From contig NZ_RJUD01000010.1 in the NCBI RefSeq assembly GCF_024343675.1, positions 62,001 through 126,000 on the forward strand: 64,000 bases of DNA, written 5' to 3'. Origin of the DNA: Lacihabitans sp. CS3-21 (GTDB taxonomy: Bacteria > Bacteroidota > Bacteroidia > Cytophagales > Spirosomataceae). Positions 18,574 to 27,125 of the stretch are shown here, one piece after another; the stretch's first letter is position 1; each line of letters starts with the position of its first letter. The notes under the pieces are model-generated. The model saw only the letters and a program-made list of their open reading frames with translations, ran no database searches and was not told the DNA's origin. Made by a program: the position numbers and the translations under genes.

Positions 18574-20421
18574 ATGAACAAACTATTTATTTTACTCATT
18601 GTTATTTCATTTCAGGCTATTGGTCAGTCTTTTAATACTTTCCCTGTTCAAACTCAAAAACCTCCTTTGCATGGTAAAAACTGGATGGCTATCACTGGCA
18701 AACCACTTGCAGCAACGGCTGGTGCAATGATTTTTACTAAGGGCGGAAATGCCATTGATGCCTCATGTGCCATGTTGGCGTCCACTTGTACTATGTGGGA
18801 TGTGCTGAGCTGGGGAGGGGAGACTCAGGCGTTGATTTACAATCCCAAAACCAAAAAAGTTATAGCCATAAATGCCCTTGGCGTGGCTCCTACTGGTGCT
18901 ACCGCGGATTTTTACAAAAGCAAGGGTTATAATTATCCGCCAGAATTTGGGCCATTGGCAGCCACAACACCTGGTACTCCAGGCGGTTTGTTGACGATGC
19001 TTGCCGAATACGGAACCATGAGCTTGAAGGAAGTTTTAGCACCTGCTATGCAGTTGGCCGAAGGTTATCCCATTGAGGCACAAACTGCTAATGCAATAGA
19101 AAAAGGAAAGGCTCAAATCAAACAATGGCCGTATTCTAAAAAAGTATTTTTGCCACATTTAGGCAAAGAAAGAGAAGCTCCGGAAGCGGGTGAAATTTTT
19201 GTTCAAAACGAACTTTTGCAGACTTTACAGAAGTTAGTTTACACTGAACAGGAGGCTTTGAAAAAAGGAAAATCTCGTAAAGAAGCCATTTATGCCGCTT
19301 ATGACAGATTTTACAAAGGTGATATTGCCAAAGAAATTGCTCGTGGAACACAAGAGCAAGGCGGGTTGATAACTGAACAGGATTTGGCCAATTGGAAAGT
19401 GAAGATTGAAGAACCTACAATGACCAATTACAAAGGTTATGATGTATTTAAATTACAAGAATGGACGCAGGGGCCCGTGATGCTTCAAACGTTGAATATT
19501 CTTGAAAATTTCGACCTGAAGAGTATGGGCTACAATACCTCGAGATACATACATACACTTTACCAGAGCATGAATTTGGCCTTTGCAGACCGTGATTTTT
19601 ATTACGGCGATCCAGCATTTGAACCGAAATCTCCAATGAAAGGTTTGCTTTCAAAAGATTATGCAAAGCAACGTTTGCAACTTATCAATTGGGAGAAAAA
19701 CGATCCAAATGTAAAACCGGGCGATCCGTATCCGTTTGAAAACAGACTCAACCCTTATTTGGACATTATCAATAATGCAAATAAAGTGGGAAGAGTGAAT
19801 CCAGGGCCTATGAACGATGCGTTTTTGCAAGAATTTACATCTGGAACCACTTCTGTAATTGCCTCAGATAAAGAAGGTTGGGTGGTTTCTATAACGCCAA
19901 GTGGTGGTTGGGTACCAGCATGTATTGCTGGGAATACGGGTGTAGGTTTGAGCCAAAGAATGCAATCTTTTGTGTTGGATCCTAAAGAAAATCCTTTTAA
20001 TGTAGTGGAGCCAGGTAAAAGACCAAGAGTGACGCTTACTCCAAGTATGGCCCTGAAAGACGGTAAACCTGTTTTGGCATTCGCAAAACAAGCTGGCGAT
20101 GAGCAAGATCAGTTATTGTTGCAGTTTTTCTTAAATGTAGTAGAATTCGGTATGACGGTACAAGAGGCTTGCGAAGCACCAAGCTTCAAAACCTACCAAA
20201 TGTATTCTTCTTTCGGAAAACACGAGAAAAAGCCAGGGGCCTTGACTCTCAACGATGCTATGCCTGATTGGACAAGAGCCGAGCTGAAAAGCAAAGGATA
20301 TACGCTTGATTTTCAGCCACGTACAAGTGGCCCAATAAACGCCATATATTTAGATTGGAAACACGGTACTTTTTGGGGAGGCAGCAGCAACCATGGGGAA
20401 GATTATGGGATTGGGTGGTAA
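18574..20421 (+). CDS. Gamma-glutamyltransferase family protein (Ntn hydrolase)
   Basis: 615 residues. Signal peptide MNKLFILLIVISFQAIGQS. The N-terminal part has the GGT phrase KGGNAIDASCAMLA. The autocleavage/nucleophile site is Thr425 in SGTTSVIAS, so the precursor should split into subunits of about 400 and 190 residues. The downstream GGT-like segment VVEPGKRPRVTLTPS is present. It acts in the periplasm on gamma-glutamyl compounds or related amides. The remote similarity to E. coli GGT around the active site leaves the substrate open. It ends one base before the convergent photolyase gene, with no visible hairpin. Confidence 0.85.
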   Translation: MNKLFILLIVISFQAIGQSFNTFPVQTQKPPLHGKNWMAITGKPLAATAGAMIFTKGGNAIDASCAMLASTCTMWDVLSWGGETQALIYNPKTKKVIAINALGVAPTGATADFYKSKGYNYPPEFGPLAATTPGTPGGLLTMLAEYGTMSLKEVLAPAMQLAEGYPIEAQTANAIEKGKAQIKQWPYSKKVFLPHLGKEREAPEAGEIFVQNELLQTLQKLVYTEQEALKKGKSRKEAIYAAYDRFYKGDIAKEIARGTQEQGGLITEQDLANWKVKIEEPTMTNYKGYDVFKLQEWTQGPVMLQTLNILENFDLKSMGYNTSRYIHTLYQSMNLAFADRDFYYGDPAFEPKSPMKGLLSKDYAKQRLQLINWEKNDPNVKPGDPYPFENRLNPYLDIINNANKVGRVNPGPMNDAFLQEFTSGTTSVIASDKEGWVVSITPSGGWVPACIAGNTGVGLSQRMQSFVLDPKENPFNVVEPGKRPRVTLTPSMALKDGKPVLAFAKQAGDEQDQLLLQFFLNVVEFGMTVQEACEAPSFKTYQMYSSFGKHEKKPGALTLNDAMPDWTRAELKSKGYTLDFQPRTSGPINAIYLDWKHGTFWGGSSNHGEDYGIGW

Positions 20422-20422
20422 A

Positions 20423-21892
20423 TCAAAGTTTCCCCAAAAACTCTTCCGCATTTCTAAGATGTGCGGCTTGTTTTAGGTCGTCCATCTTGTCAAAAATATT
20501 CACCATCATGTTAAGCCGAGGATTTTTACTAAAAAATCCTCGGTGTTGATGGATGAATCGCCAATAGAGGCCGTCCCAAGTTTCTTGCCATGGGCCTTTT
20601 TGATAATCGCTCATTTTCAAGATATAATTGCTGCCACTGATGTAAGGCTTGGTGGACATCAAGCCACCATCAGCAAACTGACTCATGCCATAAACATTGG
20701 GCACCATTACCCAGTCGTAGGCATCTAGAAATAACTCCATAAACCACCTGTACACTTCGTCAGGATCAAACTCACAGAGCAACATGAAGTTTCCAAGTAC
20801 CATCAATCGTTCAATATGATGGCAATACCCCGTTTGCAGGATTTTTTTGATGGTAGTGTCAATGGGTAAAATGCCTGTTGTTCCATCGTAAAATGAGGCT
20901 GGTATTTTACGTTTAAATTTCCAAAAATTTTTCGTTCTCTCTTCTACTCCTTTAAGTTCATAAACTGCCCTTATGTATTCTCTCCAACCGATAATTTGCC
21001 TTAAAAATCCTTCTAAAGAATTGATAGGAATTTCGTTCTTTTTAGCAAAATCTAAAGTTTTATCTAAAACATAATCTACTGTAAGTAAGCCTGCGTTTAT
21101 CAGCGGAGATAACAGACTATGATTTAATATTACTTGATTTCTGACAATGGCATCCTCATAATCACCAAAAGCTTGAAGTCTGGTTTCAAGAAATTCATCT
21201 AACCATGTTTTGGCCGATTTGAAATCTATAGGAATATTAAATGAAGGGTTTATGTAGCCTGAATTATTTGTAAATGAGCTATTTATGTAATCTGATGCCT
21301 CTTTTTGAATATCTTCAAATACGGGAAATTGTACATAAGGCGGCGTTTTGGAGCTTGGATATTTTTTTCGGTTTTCCTCGTCAAAGCTCCACTTTTCTCC
21401 AATCGGTTTTTGATGTGTATCTACCAATATTCCGGATTTTTTTCTTTGATATATATAAAAATCAGCTTGGAACATTCGTTTCTTAGCATCGAAAAACTCC
21501 TTGTTTTCTTTTGTAGAATTAAGGAACAACGGCGACTCTAATTTTTTAAGTACAATTGTTTTTGAAGCTTTCTTGATTCGCTTTTCTAGCCAATCATCTG
21601 TAGGATCGATATATATTATCTGCTCATAACCTTCATCAATTAAGTCAAGGATAAGAAGTCTTATGTCGCTTTTTTCTGAGGTCGAATCAATATAATAAAC
21701 GTTTTTGTTTAATGACCTCAAATAGTCACCATAAGATTTCATACTGGCCCTATGAAACCATAATTTTTGTTTATGAAAATTGAATTGTTTGAAAAACAAA
21801 TACTCTTCAATGATGTAAAAATCAGCCTTTTCTGTTAGTATTTCAGAATTCTCAAATAGCTGATGTGGGAATATAAGTGCTGCAGTTTTCAT
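20423..21892 (-). CDS. Cryptochrome/photolyase family protein of the PhrB (FeS-BCP) group, lacking the usual FeS-ligand cysteines
   Basis: 489 residues. The N-terminal Rossmann-like domain starts [13 protein letters not shown]. The C-terminal FAD domain carries [14 protein letters not shown] (356-369), [12 protein letters not shown] (399-410) and NPRLNMM. This is the bacterial PhrB type, known for (6-4) photoproduct repair with a [4Fe-4S] cluster. Two clustered cysteines expected after the MSDY motif are here Gln431 and Pro434, and the loop that should hold the third is shortened ([13 protein letters not shown]). Only Cys357 and Cys373 remain in the C-terminal half, so a four-cysteine cluster looks impossible. 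The ATG overlaps the DUF2256 stop codon (ATGA). Confidence 0.88.
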   Translation of the reverse strand: MKTAALIFPHQLFENSEILTEKADFYIIEEYLFFKQFNFHKQKLWFHRASMKSYGDYLRSLNKNVYYIDSTSEKSDIRLLILDLIDEGYEQIIYIDPTDDWLEKRIKKASKTIVLKKLESPLFLNSTKENKEFFDAKKRMFQADFYIYQRKKSGILVDTHQKPIGEKWSFDEENRKKYPSSKTPPYVQFPVFEDIQKEASDYINSSFTNNSGYINPSFNIPIDFKSAKTWLDEFLETRLQAFGDYEDAIVRNQVILNHSLLSPLINAGLLTVDYVLDKTLDFAKKNEIPINSLEGFLRQIIGWREYIRAVYELKGVEERTKNFWKFKRKIPASFYDGTTGILPIDTTIKKILQTGYCHHIERLMVLGNFMLLCEFDPDEVYRWFMELFLDAYDWVMVPNVYGMSQFADGGLMSTKPYISGSNYILKMSDYQKGPWQETWDGLYWRFIHQHRGFFSKNPRLNMMVNIFDKMDDLKQAAHLRNAEEFLGKL

Positions 21893-22041
21893 TTGACAAT
21901 TTCCACGATTTTTGATTTATTTTTTCTGCATTTTTCGCTACAATATTTCACTTCTTCCCACACTTTCTCCCATTTTTTCCTCCAGTCAAATGGTCTGCCA
22001 CAGGTAAGACAAGTTTTCGAGGGCAAATGTTGTTTTTTCAA
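21889..22041 (-). CDS. DUF2256 zinc-ribbon-like small protein
   Basis: 50 residues: [20 protein letters not shown], then [20 protein letters not shown] and a short basic tail. CLTC and CSEKC give the four-cysteine metal-binding pattern of DUF2256 proteins, which I know as frequent neighbours of photolyase/cryptochrome genes. The start is a TTG that overlaps the flavin reductase stop codon (TTGA, 22041-22038). The TGA stop overlaps the ATG of the next photolyase gene. Both overlaps imply translational coupling. Metal binding and a link to photolyase function are inferred from the family pattern and context. Confidence 0.88.
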   Translation of the reverse strand: MKKQHLPSKTCLTCGRPFDWRKKWEKVWEEVKYCSEKCRKNKSKIVEIVK

Positions 22042-22679
22042 ATCTCTTCTGGGAATTTATTGGGTTTAGCATAAGAAAGTCTCGCAATTCTAGAGGTAGA
22101 ATGATAGCTATCTAAGCCACTCACGGTCAAGCTTCCAGCTTTTTCGATATCCACAAATCCGTCTTCCAAAATACAATTTTCGGGTACGGAAATTTGAACT
22201 ATTTTGCCAATAATTAGGCTCGTTCCATTGAGTTCGATGTTTATCCTTTGTACGAACTCACATCCAAATTTTACCTTACTTTCGGCCACAAAAGGGGAGA
22301 AGAATCCACTGATGTATTCAGTTTTCAAACCAGTTGCCTCATACTCTGAGCTTTCTCTCGGATACCGTGCAGAAGTTTGATGGGCAGACTTATAGATATC
22401 AAAGTTGAGGTGGTTGATGGTGTAAAAACCAGTTTCAATGATATTTTCTAACGTGTGTCTAGGGGAAACATCAGGCCTCACGATAAATGCACAAAGTGCT
22501 GGATTGGCTCCGATGTGTATCAAAGAGTTAAAAATGGCAAGATTTTCTTGACCCGCTTTGTTTTTGGTACCAATAAGCACCACACTTTTAAATCCTCCCA
22601 GCGAATTCACAAATGAAGCACGATACCTCGTTTCCATTTGCTCCAAATCTTCAGTTCTAATTGTTTTGTGGTCTGACAT
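22038..22679 (-). CDS. Flavin reductase family protein (FMN-binding split barrel)
   Basis: 213 residues with flavin-reductase-like features: [14 protein letters not shown] near residue 25, [24 protein letters not shown], and the [16 protein letters not shown] segment. Such proteins bind FMN and reduce flavin with NAD(P)H or act as flavin storage/redox partners. It overlaps the upstream photolyase by 23 bases and the DUF2256 gene by 4, so it is an integral part of the operon. It may supply reduced flavin to the photolyases; that is inference. Confidence 0.85.
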   Translation of the reverse strand: MSDHKTIRTEDLEQMETRYRASFVNSLGGFKSVVLIGTKNKAGQENLAIFNSLIHIGANPALCAFIVRPDVSPRHTLENIIETGFYTINHLNFDIYKSAHQTSARYPRESSEYEATGLKTEYISGFFSPFVAESKVKFGCEFVQRINIELNGTSLIIGKIVQISVPENCILEDGFVDIEKAGSLTVSGLDSYHSTSRIARLSYAKPNKFPEEI

Positions 22680-24123
22680 GCAATTCTAGTATTTTAGGAT
22701 TAAAAATTTTGGTTTCTTTACTTTTTTTATGACCCCAAATCAGCGGTCTGTTTTTCTTTATTTCGGCATCAAAGTCCACAATTGGAGCGGGGTAATCTTT
22801 GCCAATTTCACATTGGGCAAGCTGCATTTCCAGTGCCGTCATTTTCCATGGCACATGAATATATTTTGTTGGAACATTAATAAGTTCAGGCACCCATTTT
22901 TTTATAAATATTCCTTCAGGATCGTGCTCTTCTGATTGTTTTATCGGATTATAAATTCTGACGGTATTGATGCCAGTTGTACCTGCTTGCATCTGAAATT
23001 GCGGATAATGAATACCTGGTTCATAGTCCAGAAATAGTCTTGCCAAATGATAAGTGCCTAATCGCCAGTCGATAAACAAATGATGACAAAGTACCGATAC
23101 CACCATGGCCCTCATCCTGAAGTTTATCCAGCCAGTTTCGTGCAAACATCTCATACAAGCATCTACAAGCGGAAGTCCAGTTTTGCCTTCCTCCCAAGCT
23201 TTTATGTAATCGGTGTTTTTTGACCAGCCTATTTTTTCATAATTTGGATTCAGACATTCGGTTTCATACTGACATTGAACCTCAAATTTTTGCGAAAAAT
23301 GATCTCGCCAGCGAAGTCTGACCATGGCATTTTGTATGGCTCTTTTGTAAGGTTTTTGAGCCTGAGCAACATACAAATATTGATAAGCCATTTTTACAGA
23401 CAAATTTCCCCAAGCCAAATAGGGAGAAATCCTGATACAAGAAGTACGGCTTTCTGTGGGTTTTGAAATATGCCTAGAATAATTTCTTCCACGTTCATTG
23501 GCAAACGAATCCAAGTAACGAAGTCCATTTCTCTCTCCAGCTGGTTGAAAACGTTTTGGGTATATTTTTAGACTTTCCTTTAGGTCTTCCGAAAGCGGAA
23601 AAGGATTATCAAATTCTATTTTTTCTTGCAAATGATAAGTATTCTTTATCATTTTGCTGTGCATCGCAGCATACCAATTTTTATCCCAATCAATTCTGTT
23701 TTTTGCACCTCTTATTATGCCATCTCTTTGAAATTCTGTCCAAGGAATTTCCTTTTCTTTCAAATACTCCTTGACTGCCAAATCTCTTTTGTAAGTGAGC
23801 ATAATGCCACTTTCTTGATGGCTAAAAACGTTTTTAATATTAAATATATCTGTTAAAAATTCAAATACAGGAATGGCTTCAGATTGAAAAATCTCAACTT
23901 TGATGTTGGCTGGACTCAGAAACTCATTTATTCCTAAAATAGAATGATATTGAAACAAAAGATGTCTCCCAGAGCAATCAGGATAGGCCAATTGACTGGG
24001 TTCGAGTATGAATATCGGTAAAATAGGCAATTCGGATTTGTCTGCGGCTTCAAATGCAGCATGGTCTTGCACGCGAAGATCTCGTTTTAGCCAAACAATA
24101 TTTATTTCCTTTTTCTCAATCAC
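22657..24123 (-). CDS. Deoxyribodipyrimidine photolyase / cryptochrome family
   Basis: 488 residues. N-terminal antenna domain ([21 protein letters not shown], residues 8-28) and C-terminal FAD domain with [45 protein letters not shown] and [17 protein letters not shown], all typical of CPD-photolyase-like enzymes. It should use blue light to repair UV dimers, or act as a photoreceptor. The start is GTG, directly abutting the SDR stop. It differs in family from the second photolyase gene of this operon, so the two may repair different lesions. Confidence 0.88.
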   Translation of the reverse strand: MIEKKEINIVWLKRDLRVQDHAAFEAADKSELPILPIFILEPSQLAYPDCSGRHLLFQYHSILGINEFLSPANIKVEIFQSEAIPVFEFLTDIFNIKNVFSHQESGIMLTYKRDLAVKEYLKEKEIPWTEFQRDGIIRGAKNRIDWDKNWYAAMHSKMIKNTYHLQEKIEFDNPFPLSEDLKESLKIYPKRFQPAGERNGLRYLDSFANERGRNYSRHISKPTESRTSCIRISPYLAWGNLSVKMAYQYLYVAQAQKPYKRAIQNAMVRLRWRDHFSQKFEVQCQYETECLNPNYEKIGWSKNTDYIKAWEEGKTGLPLVDACMRCLHETGWINFRMRAMVVSVLCHHLFIDWRLGTYHLARLFLDYEPGIHYPQFQMQAGTTGINTVRIYNPIKQSEEHDPEGIFIKKWVPELINVPTKYIHVPWKMTALEMQLAQCEIGKDYPAPIVDFDAEIKKNRPLIWGHKKSKETKIFNPKILELHVRPQNN

Positions 24124-24816
24124 TTAAACTCTTAAGTTTGAAATTCCACCATCGATGTGCACAATTTGTCCAGTCATCCATGAAGATTCTTGCGAAAGGA
24201 GAAAGGCAACGGCACTGGCAATATCCTTGGCCTCTCCAACTTTTTTCAAGGGGTGTCTTTGAGCATTAGCTTCTTTTTTCTCTGGTGTATTGAGTAAATT
24301 ACCAGCCAAAGGTGTGTCAGTAATAGACGGTGCAATGCAATTTACACGAATTGAAGGAGACAATTCTGCAGCCAAGGCCCTTGTCAAACCTTCAATGGCA
24401 CCTTTTGAACTCGAAACTATGCTGTGAAACGAAAAACCAGTTTGAACTGCAACCGTAGAAAACAAAACAATAGAAGCAGAATTTGATTTTTTTAGTTTAG
24501 GAAGAACCAATTGTATGGCTTTTATGGCTCCAAGAACTTGGATTTTATAGTCTTCGAGAAAATCTTCTGCTTTCAATCTTGCAAAAGGCTTCAAGTTTAT
24601 TTTTCCAGGGCAATATACCAAGCCATCTATTACTTCAGGTAAATAGGACAAATCCCATTCTTCTTGGTTTACATCGAGATGTAAGTAATTAGCACCTTTG
24701 ATTTTGTTTTCTGATCGATTGTAGGTGGCATAAACTTGCTCGTTTTTATTTACCAACAACTCAGTGGTTGATAAACCTATTCCCGAAGAACCGCCTATTA
24801 TTAATATGTTACTCAT
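24124..24816 (-). CDS. SDR family protein with the catalytic tyrosine replaced by valine
   Basis: 230 residues, a classical-length SDR. GGSSGIG cofactor motif at 8-14, and Ser120 in the IVLFS strand. In the active-site helix the sequence is SIVSSSKGAIEG: Lys138 is present but the position four before it, normally Tyr, is Val134. PG motif region: RVNCIAPSITDTPLAG. NAD(P) binding should be intact while normal hydride-transfer catalysis may be lost or altered. The ATG overlaps the stop of a 39-residue upstream ORF. The stop directly abuts the GTG of the photolyase gene, so the gene heads the recognised part of the operon. Confidence 0.85.
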   Translation of the reverse strand: MSNILIIGGSSGIGLSTTELLVNKNEQVYATYNRSENKIKGANYLHLDVNQEEWDLSYLPEVIDGLVYCPGKINLKPFARLKAEDFLEDYKIQVLGAIKAIQLVLPKLKKSNSASIVLFSTVAVQTGFSFHSIVSSSKGAIEGLTRALAAELSPSIRVNCIAPSITDTPLAGNLLNTPEKKEANAQRHPLKKVGEAKDIASAVAFLLSQESSWMTGQIVHIDGGISNLRV

Positions 24817-24932
24817 TTATTACTTTTTTTAAAAAAACTATATAGGAGGCCAATTGTTTTAAGGTCTCTTTTATAATTCATAAAAGGATTCACTTTTTTG
24901 TATAGTTCTATCGCAAAGTCGTTATTTTTCAT
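24813..24932 (-). CDS. Small ORF (39 residues) coupled to the SDR gene
   Basis: ATG at 24932, stop TGA overlapping the SDR ATG (ATGA, 24816-24813). The peptide begins MKNNDFAIELYKKVNPF and is basic with a hydrophobic C-terminal half (LKTIGLLYSFFKK). I do not recognise it. Because every other junction in this operon also overlaps or abuts, the coupled geometry favours a real gene. It could also be a leader peptide, or the remnant tail of a lost gene. Confidence 0.45.
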   Translation of the reverse strand: MKNNDFAIELYKKVNPFMNYKRDLKTIGLLYSFFKKSNK

Positions 24933-25035
24933 TTTTGACTGATATTTATAATAAATATAACTTCTTCAATAATCCATTTGACCTAACTATTGGAATGCTG
25001 AAAAAGCCAATAAATGCTTGATTTTCCCTATCTCT

Positions 25036-25057
25036 TTATGTGACTTTTGTCACATAA
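25036..25057. promoter_or_regulatory. Perfect CRP/FNR-type palindromic operator
   Basis: A 22-base perfect inverted repeat: TTATGTGAC, TTTT, GTCACATAA. It contains TGTGA-N6-TCACA, the exact half-sites and spacing recognised by E. coli CRP. It lies 92 bases before the ATG of the YceI gene, and about 104 bases upstream of the divergent photolyase operon's first ORF. A weak promoter-like pair lies between it and the YceI gene. A Crp/Fnr-family regulator is the likely binder. Confidence 0.75.
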
Positions 25058-25148
25058 GGGTGTGATTCTAATCTCCTCAGACGGGTGTTTTGGTCATAGG
25101 CTGTCATTTGGTTTTGGTGAATCTTTGTACCATCAAAAATCAAAGAAA

Positions 25149-25748
25149 ATGAAAATTAAACTAATTCTGATGCTATTTGTTCCGGCTCTTTTGGTTGGGA
25201 ATATGGCCTACAGTCAATCAAAAATGAGTGCCAAGTCTGTGAAAATTACGGTTTCTGGCAACTCCACCATGCACAAATGGTCTTCTAATGTTACTAAATC
25301 AACCTTTGCTGGTGATTTTTCAATTGTAGATGGTGATTTTAAAAAAATTAACAGTGCATTGGTAAAAATGGAAGTGACTTCTATGAAATCGCATCAAGAC
25401 TCTGATTTGATGGACGAGCGAACCCACAAAACCCTTAAATCTGAAAAGTACCCACAAATTACTTATGAATATTTTAGTACTTTATCTGCAGACAGTAAAG
25501 GTGATTTGTCAACGATAAAAGTCAACGGTAACTTAAATATTGCAGGTGTAAGTAAACCTACTGAATTGATATTGAAAATTACAAATCTAAGTAACGGAGA
25601 TGTTCAAATCAGAGGAAGTAGGAAAATTTTAATGTCAAACCACGGAATAAAACCGCCATCATTTATGGCAGGAGCTATAAAAGTTGATGATGAAATTGAA
25701 ATAACTTTTGACATAATTCTTAAAAAAATAAACAACGTAAACATATGA
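25149..25748 (+). CDS. YceI family lipid-binding protein
   Basis: 199 residues from the ATG at 25149. A TTG-initiated extension would overlap the operator palindrome and precede the signal peptide, so it was rejected. Signal peptide MKIKLILMLFVPALLVGNMAYSQ. YceI lipocalin-like beta-barrel: ISGNSTMHKW-type opening (VSGNSTMHKWSS), then MDERTHKTLKSEKYPQITYE, the most conserved YceI segment. The family binds polyisoprenoid lipids in the periplasm. Its stop overlaps the next ATG (ATGA). Confidence 0.88.
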   Translation: MKIKLILMLFVPALLVGNMAYSQSKMSAKSVKITVSGNSTMHKWSSNVTKSTFAGDFSIVDGDFKKINSALVKMEVTSMKSHQDSDLMDERTHKTLKSEKYPQITYEYFSTLSADSKGDLSTIKVNGNLNIAGVSKPTELILKITNLSNGDVQIRGSRKILMSNHGIKPPSFMAGAIKVDDEIEITFDIILKKINNVNI

Positions 25749-27061
25749 GAACTTTAATTACACAAATGAGAAATGTCGCTGTAATAGGCTTACTATCAAT
25801 GCCAATAGCTACAATAGCACAGCAAGCCCAAATAGATAACCTTCGTGCTTATGATAAAACTGGGGTCAACGTTTTTGAAACACCAAAGGTGCTCGATACT
25901 AAATTCGATGGTTTGAAAGTAAGAATTGGTGCTGGTTTTACTCAGCCATTTCAAAGTCTATCACATGAAAACTCTGGAGCTGTAAAATTGTATCCACGTT
26001 TGGCATCAGGTTTTGCGATTGCACAAGCCAATTTATACACCGATGTGCAGCTGGCCGATGGTATCAGACTGAATCTAACTACTTATCTTTCATCTCGCCA
26101 CCACAATGAATCTTGGGTAAAAGGTGGTTATATTCAAATGGACAAAGTGCCATTTAAAGGCGAATTTTGGGATAAAATCATGAAGGTTGCAACTGTAAAA
26201 GTAGGTCACATGGAAATAAACTATGGTGATATGCACTTTAGAAGAAGTGATGGTGGTCATGCTCTTTACAATCCATTCATAGAAAATTACATCATGGACG
26301 CTTTTGCAACTGAGGTGGCTGCTGAAGTTTATTTACAAAAAAATGGATTATTGGGAATGGTGGCTTTGTCTAATGGACTAATCAATGGTGGTTTCCAAAA
26401 GCCACTTATGCCAGGAAGCACTACAGAAACATACAAAAGAAGTCCATCTGTTTATGGTAAATTGGCCTATGACAAAAAGGTGCAAGAAAAAATTAGAGTA
26501 AGAGCTTCAGGATCATTCTACTATAACCAAAGCGACGGACGAAGCACACTTTATGGTGGAGACAGGACAGGTAGTAATTACTTCTATGTGACTGAAGCCG
26601 AGGCTGCCACCACAACAGGAAATGCCTTTTCAGGTAGAGTAAACCCAGGATTTACAAACCAAGTAGCTTCAGTTCAGTTTAACTTATTTGCAAAAGTGCA
26701 TGGTTTGGAGGTATTCGGTACTTTAGAAAACTCAAAAGGTGGATCTTACGCAGAGGAAGTAGCAAATTTTGATAAAAGAAAAGCCAACCAGTTAGCAGTA
26801 GAGGCTGTTTATAGACTTGGTAAAAACGAGAATCTTTTTGTAGGTGCAAAATACAATAAAGTGTCTGGTCAAATGATTTCTAAAGTTTTGGATGAACAAA
26901 GTATCGACCGCACCGCCCTAGCCGCTGGATGGTTTGTTACCAACAATATCCTAATGAAAGCAGAGTATGTAAATCAGAAATATAACGATTATCCAACTGC
27001 AAATATATTGGCAGGGGCTGGCTTCAAAGGAGTTGTTGTTCAGGCAATTGTAGGATTTTAA
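25745..27061 (+). CDS. Outer-membrane beta-barrel (porin-like) protein
   Basis: 438 residues with signal peptide (MPIATIAQQ cleavage region near 25) and alternating aromatic beta strands through to a C-terminal VVVQAIVGF strand ending in Phe, as in outer-membrane barrels. I do not recognise a named family. Start overlaps the YceI stop by 4 bases. Being sandwiched between two YceI-type genes suggests a channel or partner for the lipid or ligand that YceI carries; this is inference. Confidence 0.75.
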   Translation: MRTLITQMRNVAVIGLLSMPIATIAQQAQIDNLRAYDKTGVNVFETPKVLDTKFDGLKVRIGAGFTQPFQSLSHENSGAVKLYPRLASGFAIAQANLYTDVQLADGIRLNLTTYLSSRHHNESWVKGGYIQMDKVPFKGEFWDKIMKVATVKVGHMEINYGDMHFRRSDGGHALYNPFIENYIMDAFATEVAAEVYLQKNGLLGMVALSNGLINGGFQKPLMPGSTTETYKRSPSVYGKLAYDKKVQEKIRVRASGSFYYNQSDGRSTLYGGDRTGSNYFYVTEAEAATTTGNAFSGRVNPGFTNQVASVQFNLFAKVHGLEVFGTLENSKGGSYAEEVANFDKRKANQLAVEAVYRLGKNENLFVGAKYNKVSGQMISKVLDEQSIDRTALAAGWFVTNNILMKAEYVNQKYNDYPTANILAGAGFKGVVVQAIVGF

Positions 27062-27074
27062 TTTCAAAAACAGC

Positions 27075-27112
27075 AAAAGAGGTCTCAAATATTATTGAGG
27101 CCTCTTTTCTTT
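27075..27112 (+). terminator. Hairpin after the porin-like gene
   Basis: AAAAGAGGTCTCAA (27075-27088) pairs with TTGAGGCCTCTTTT (27095-27108), with one G-T pair, followed by CTTT. It lies just before the second YceI-like gene, which may therefore be expressed by partial readthrough. Confidence 0.8.
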
Positions 27113-27125
27113 AATAATTAAGCAA

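Noticed and set aside
25047-25148. N-terminal extension of the YceI protein from a TTG at 25047
   Set aside because: It would start inside the palindromic operator and place 34 residues before a normal signal peptide.
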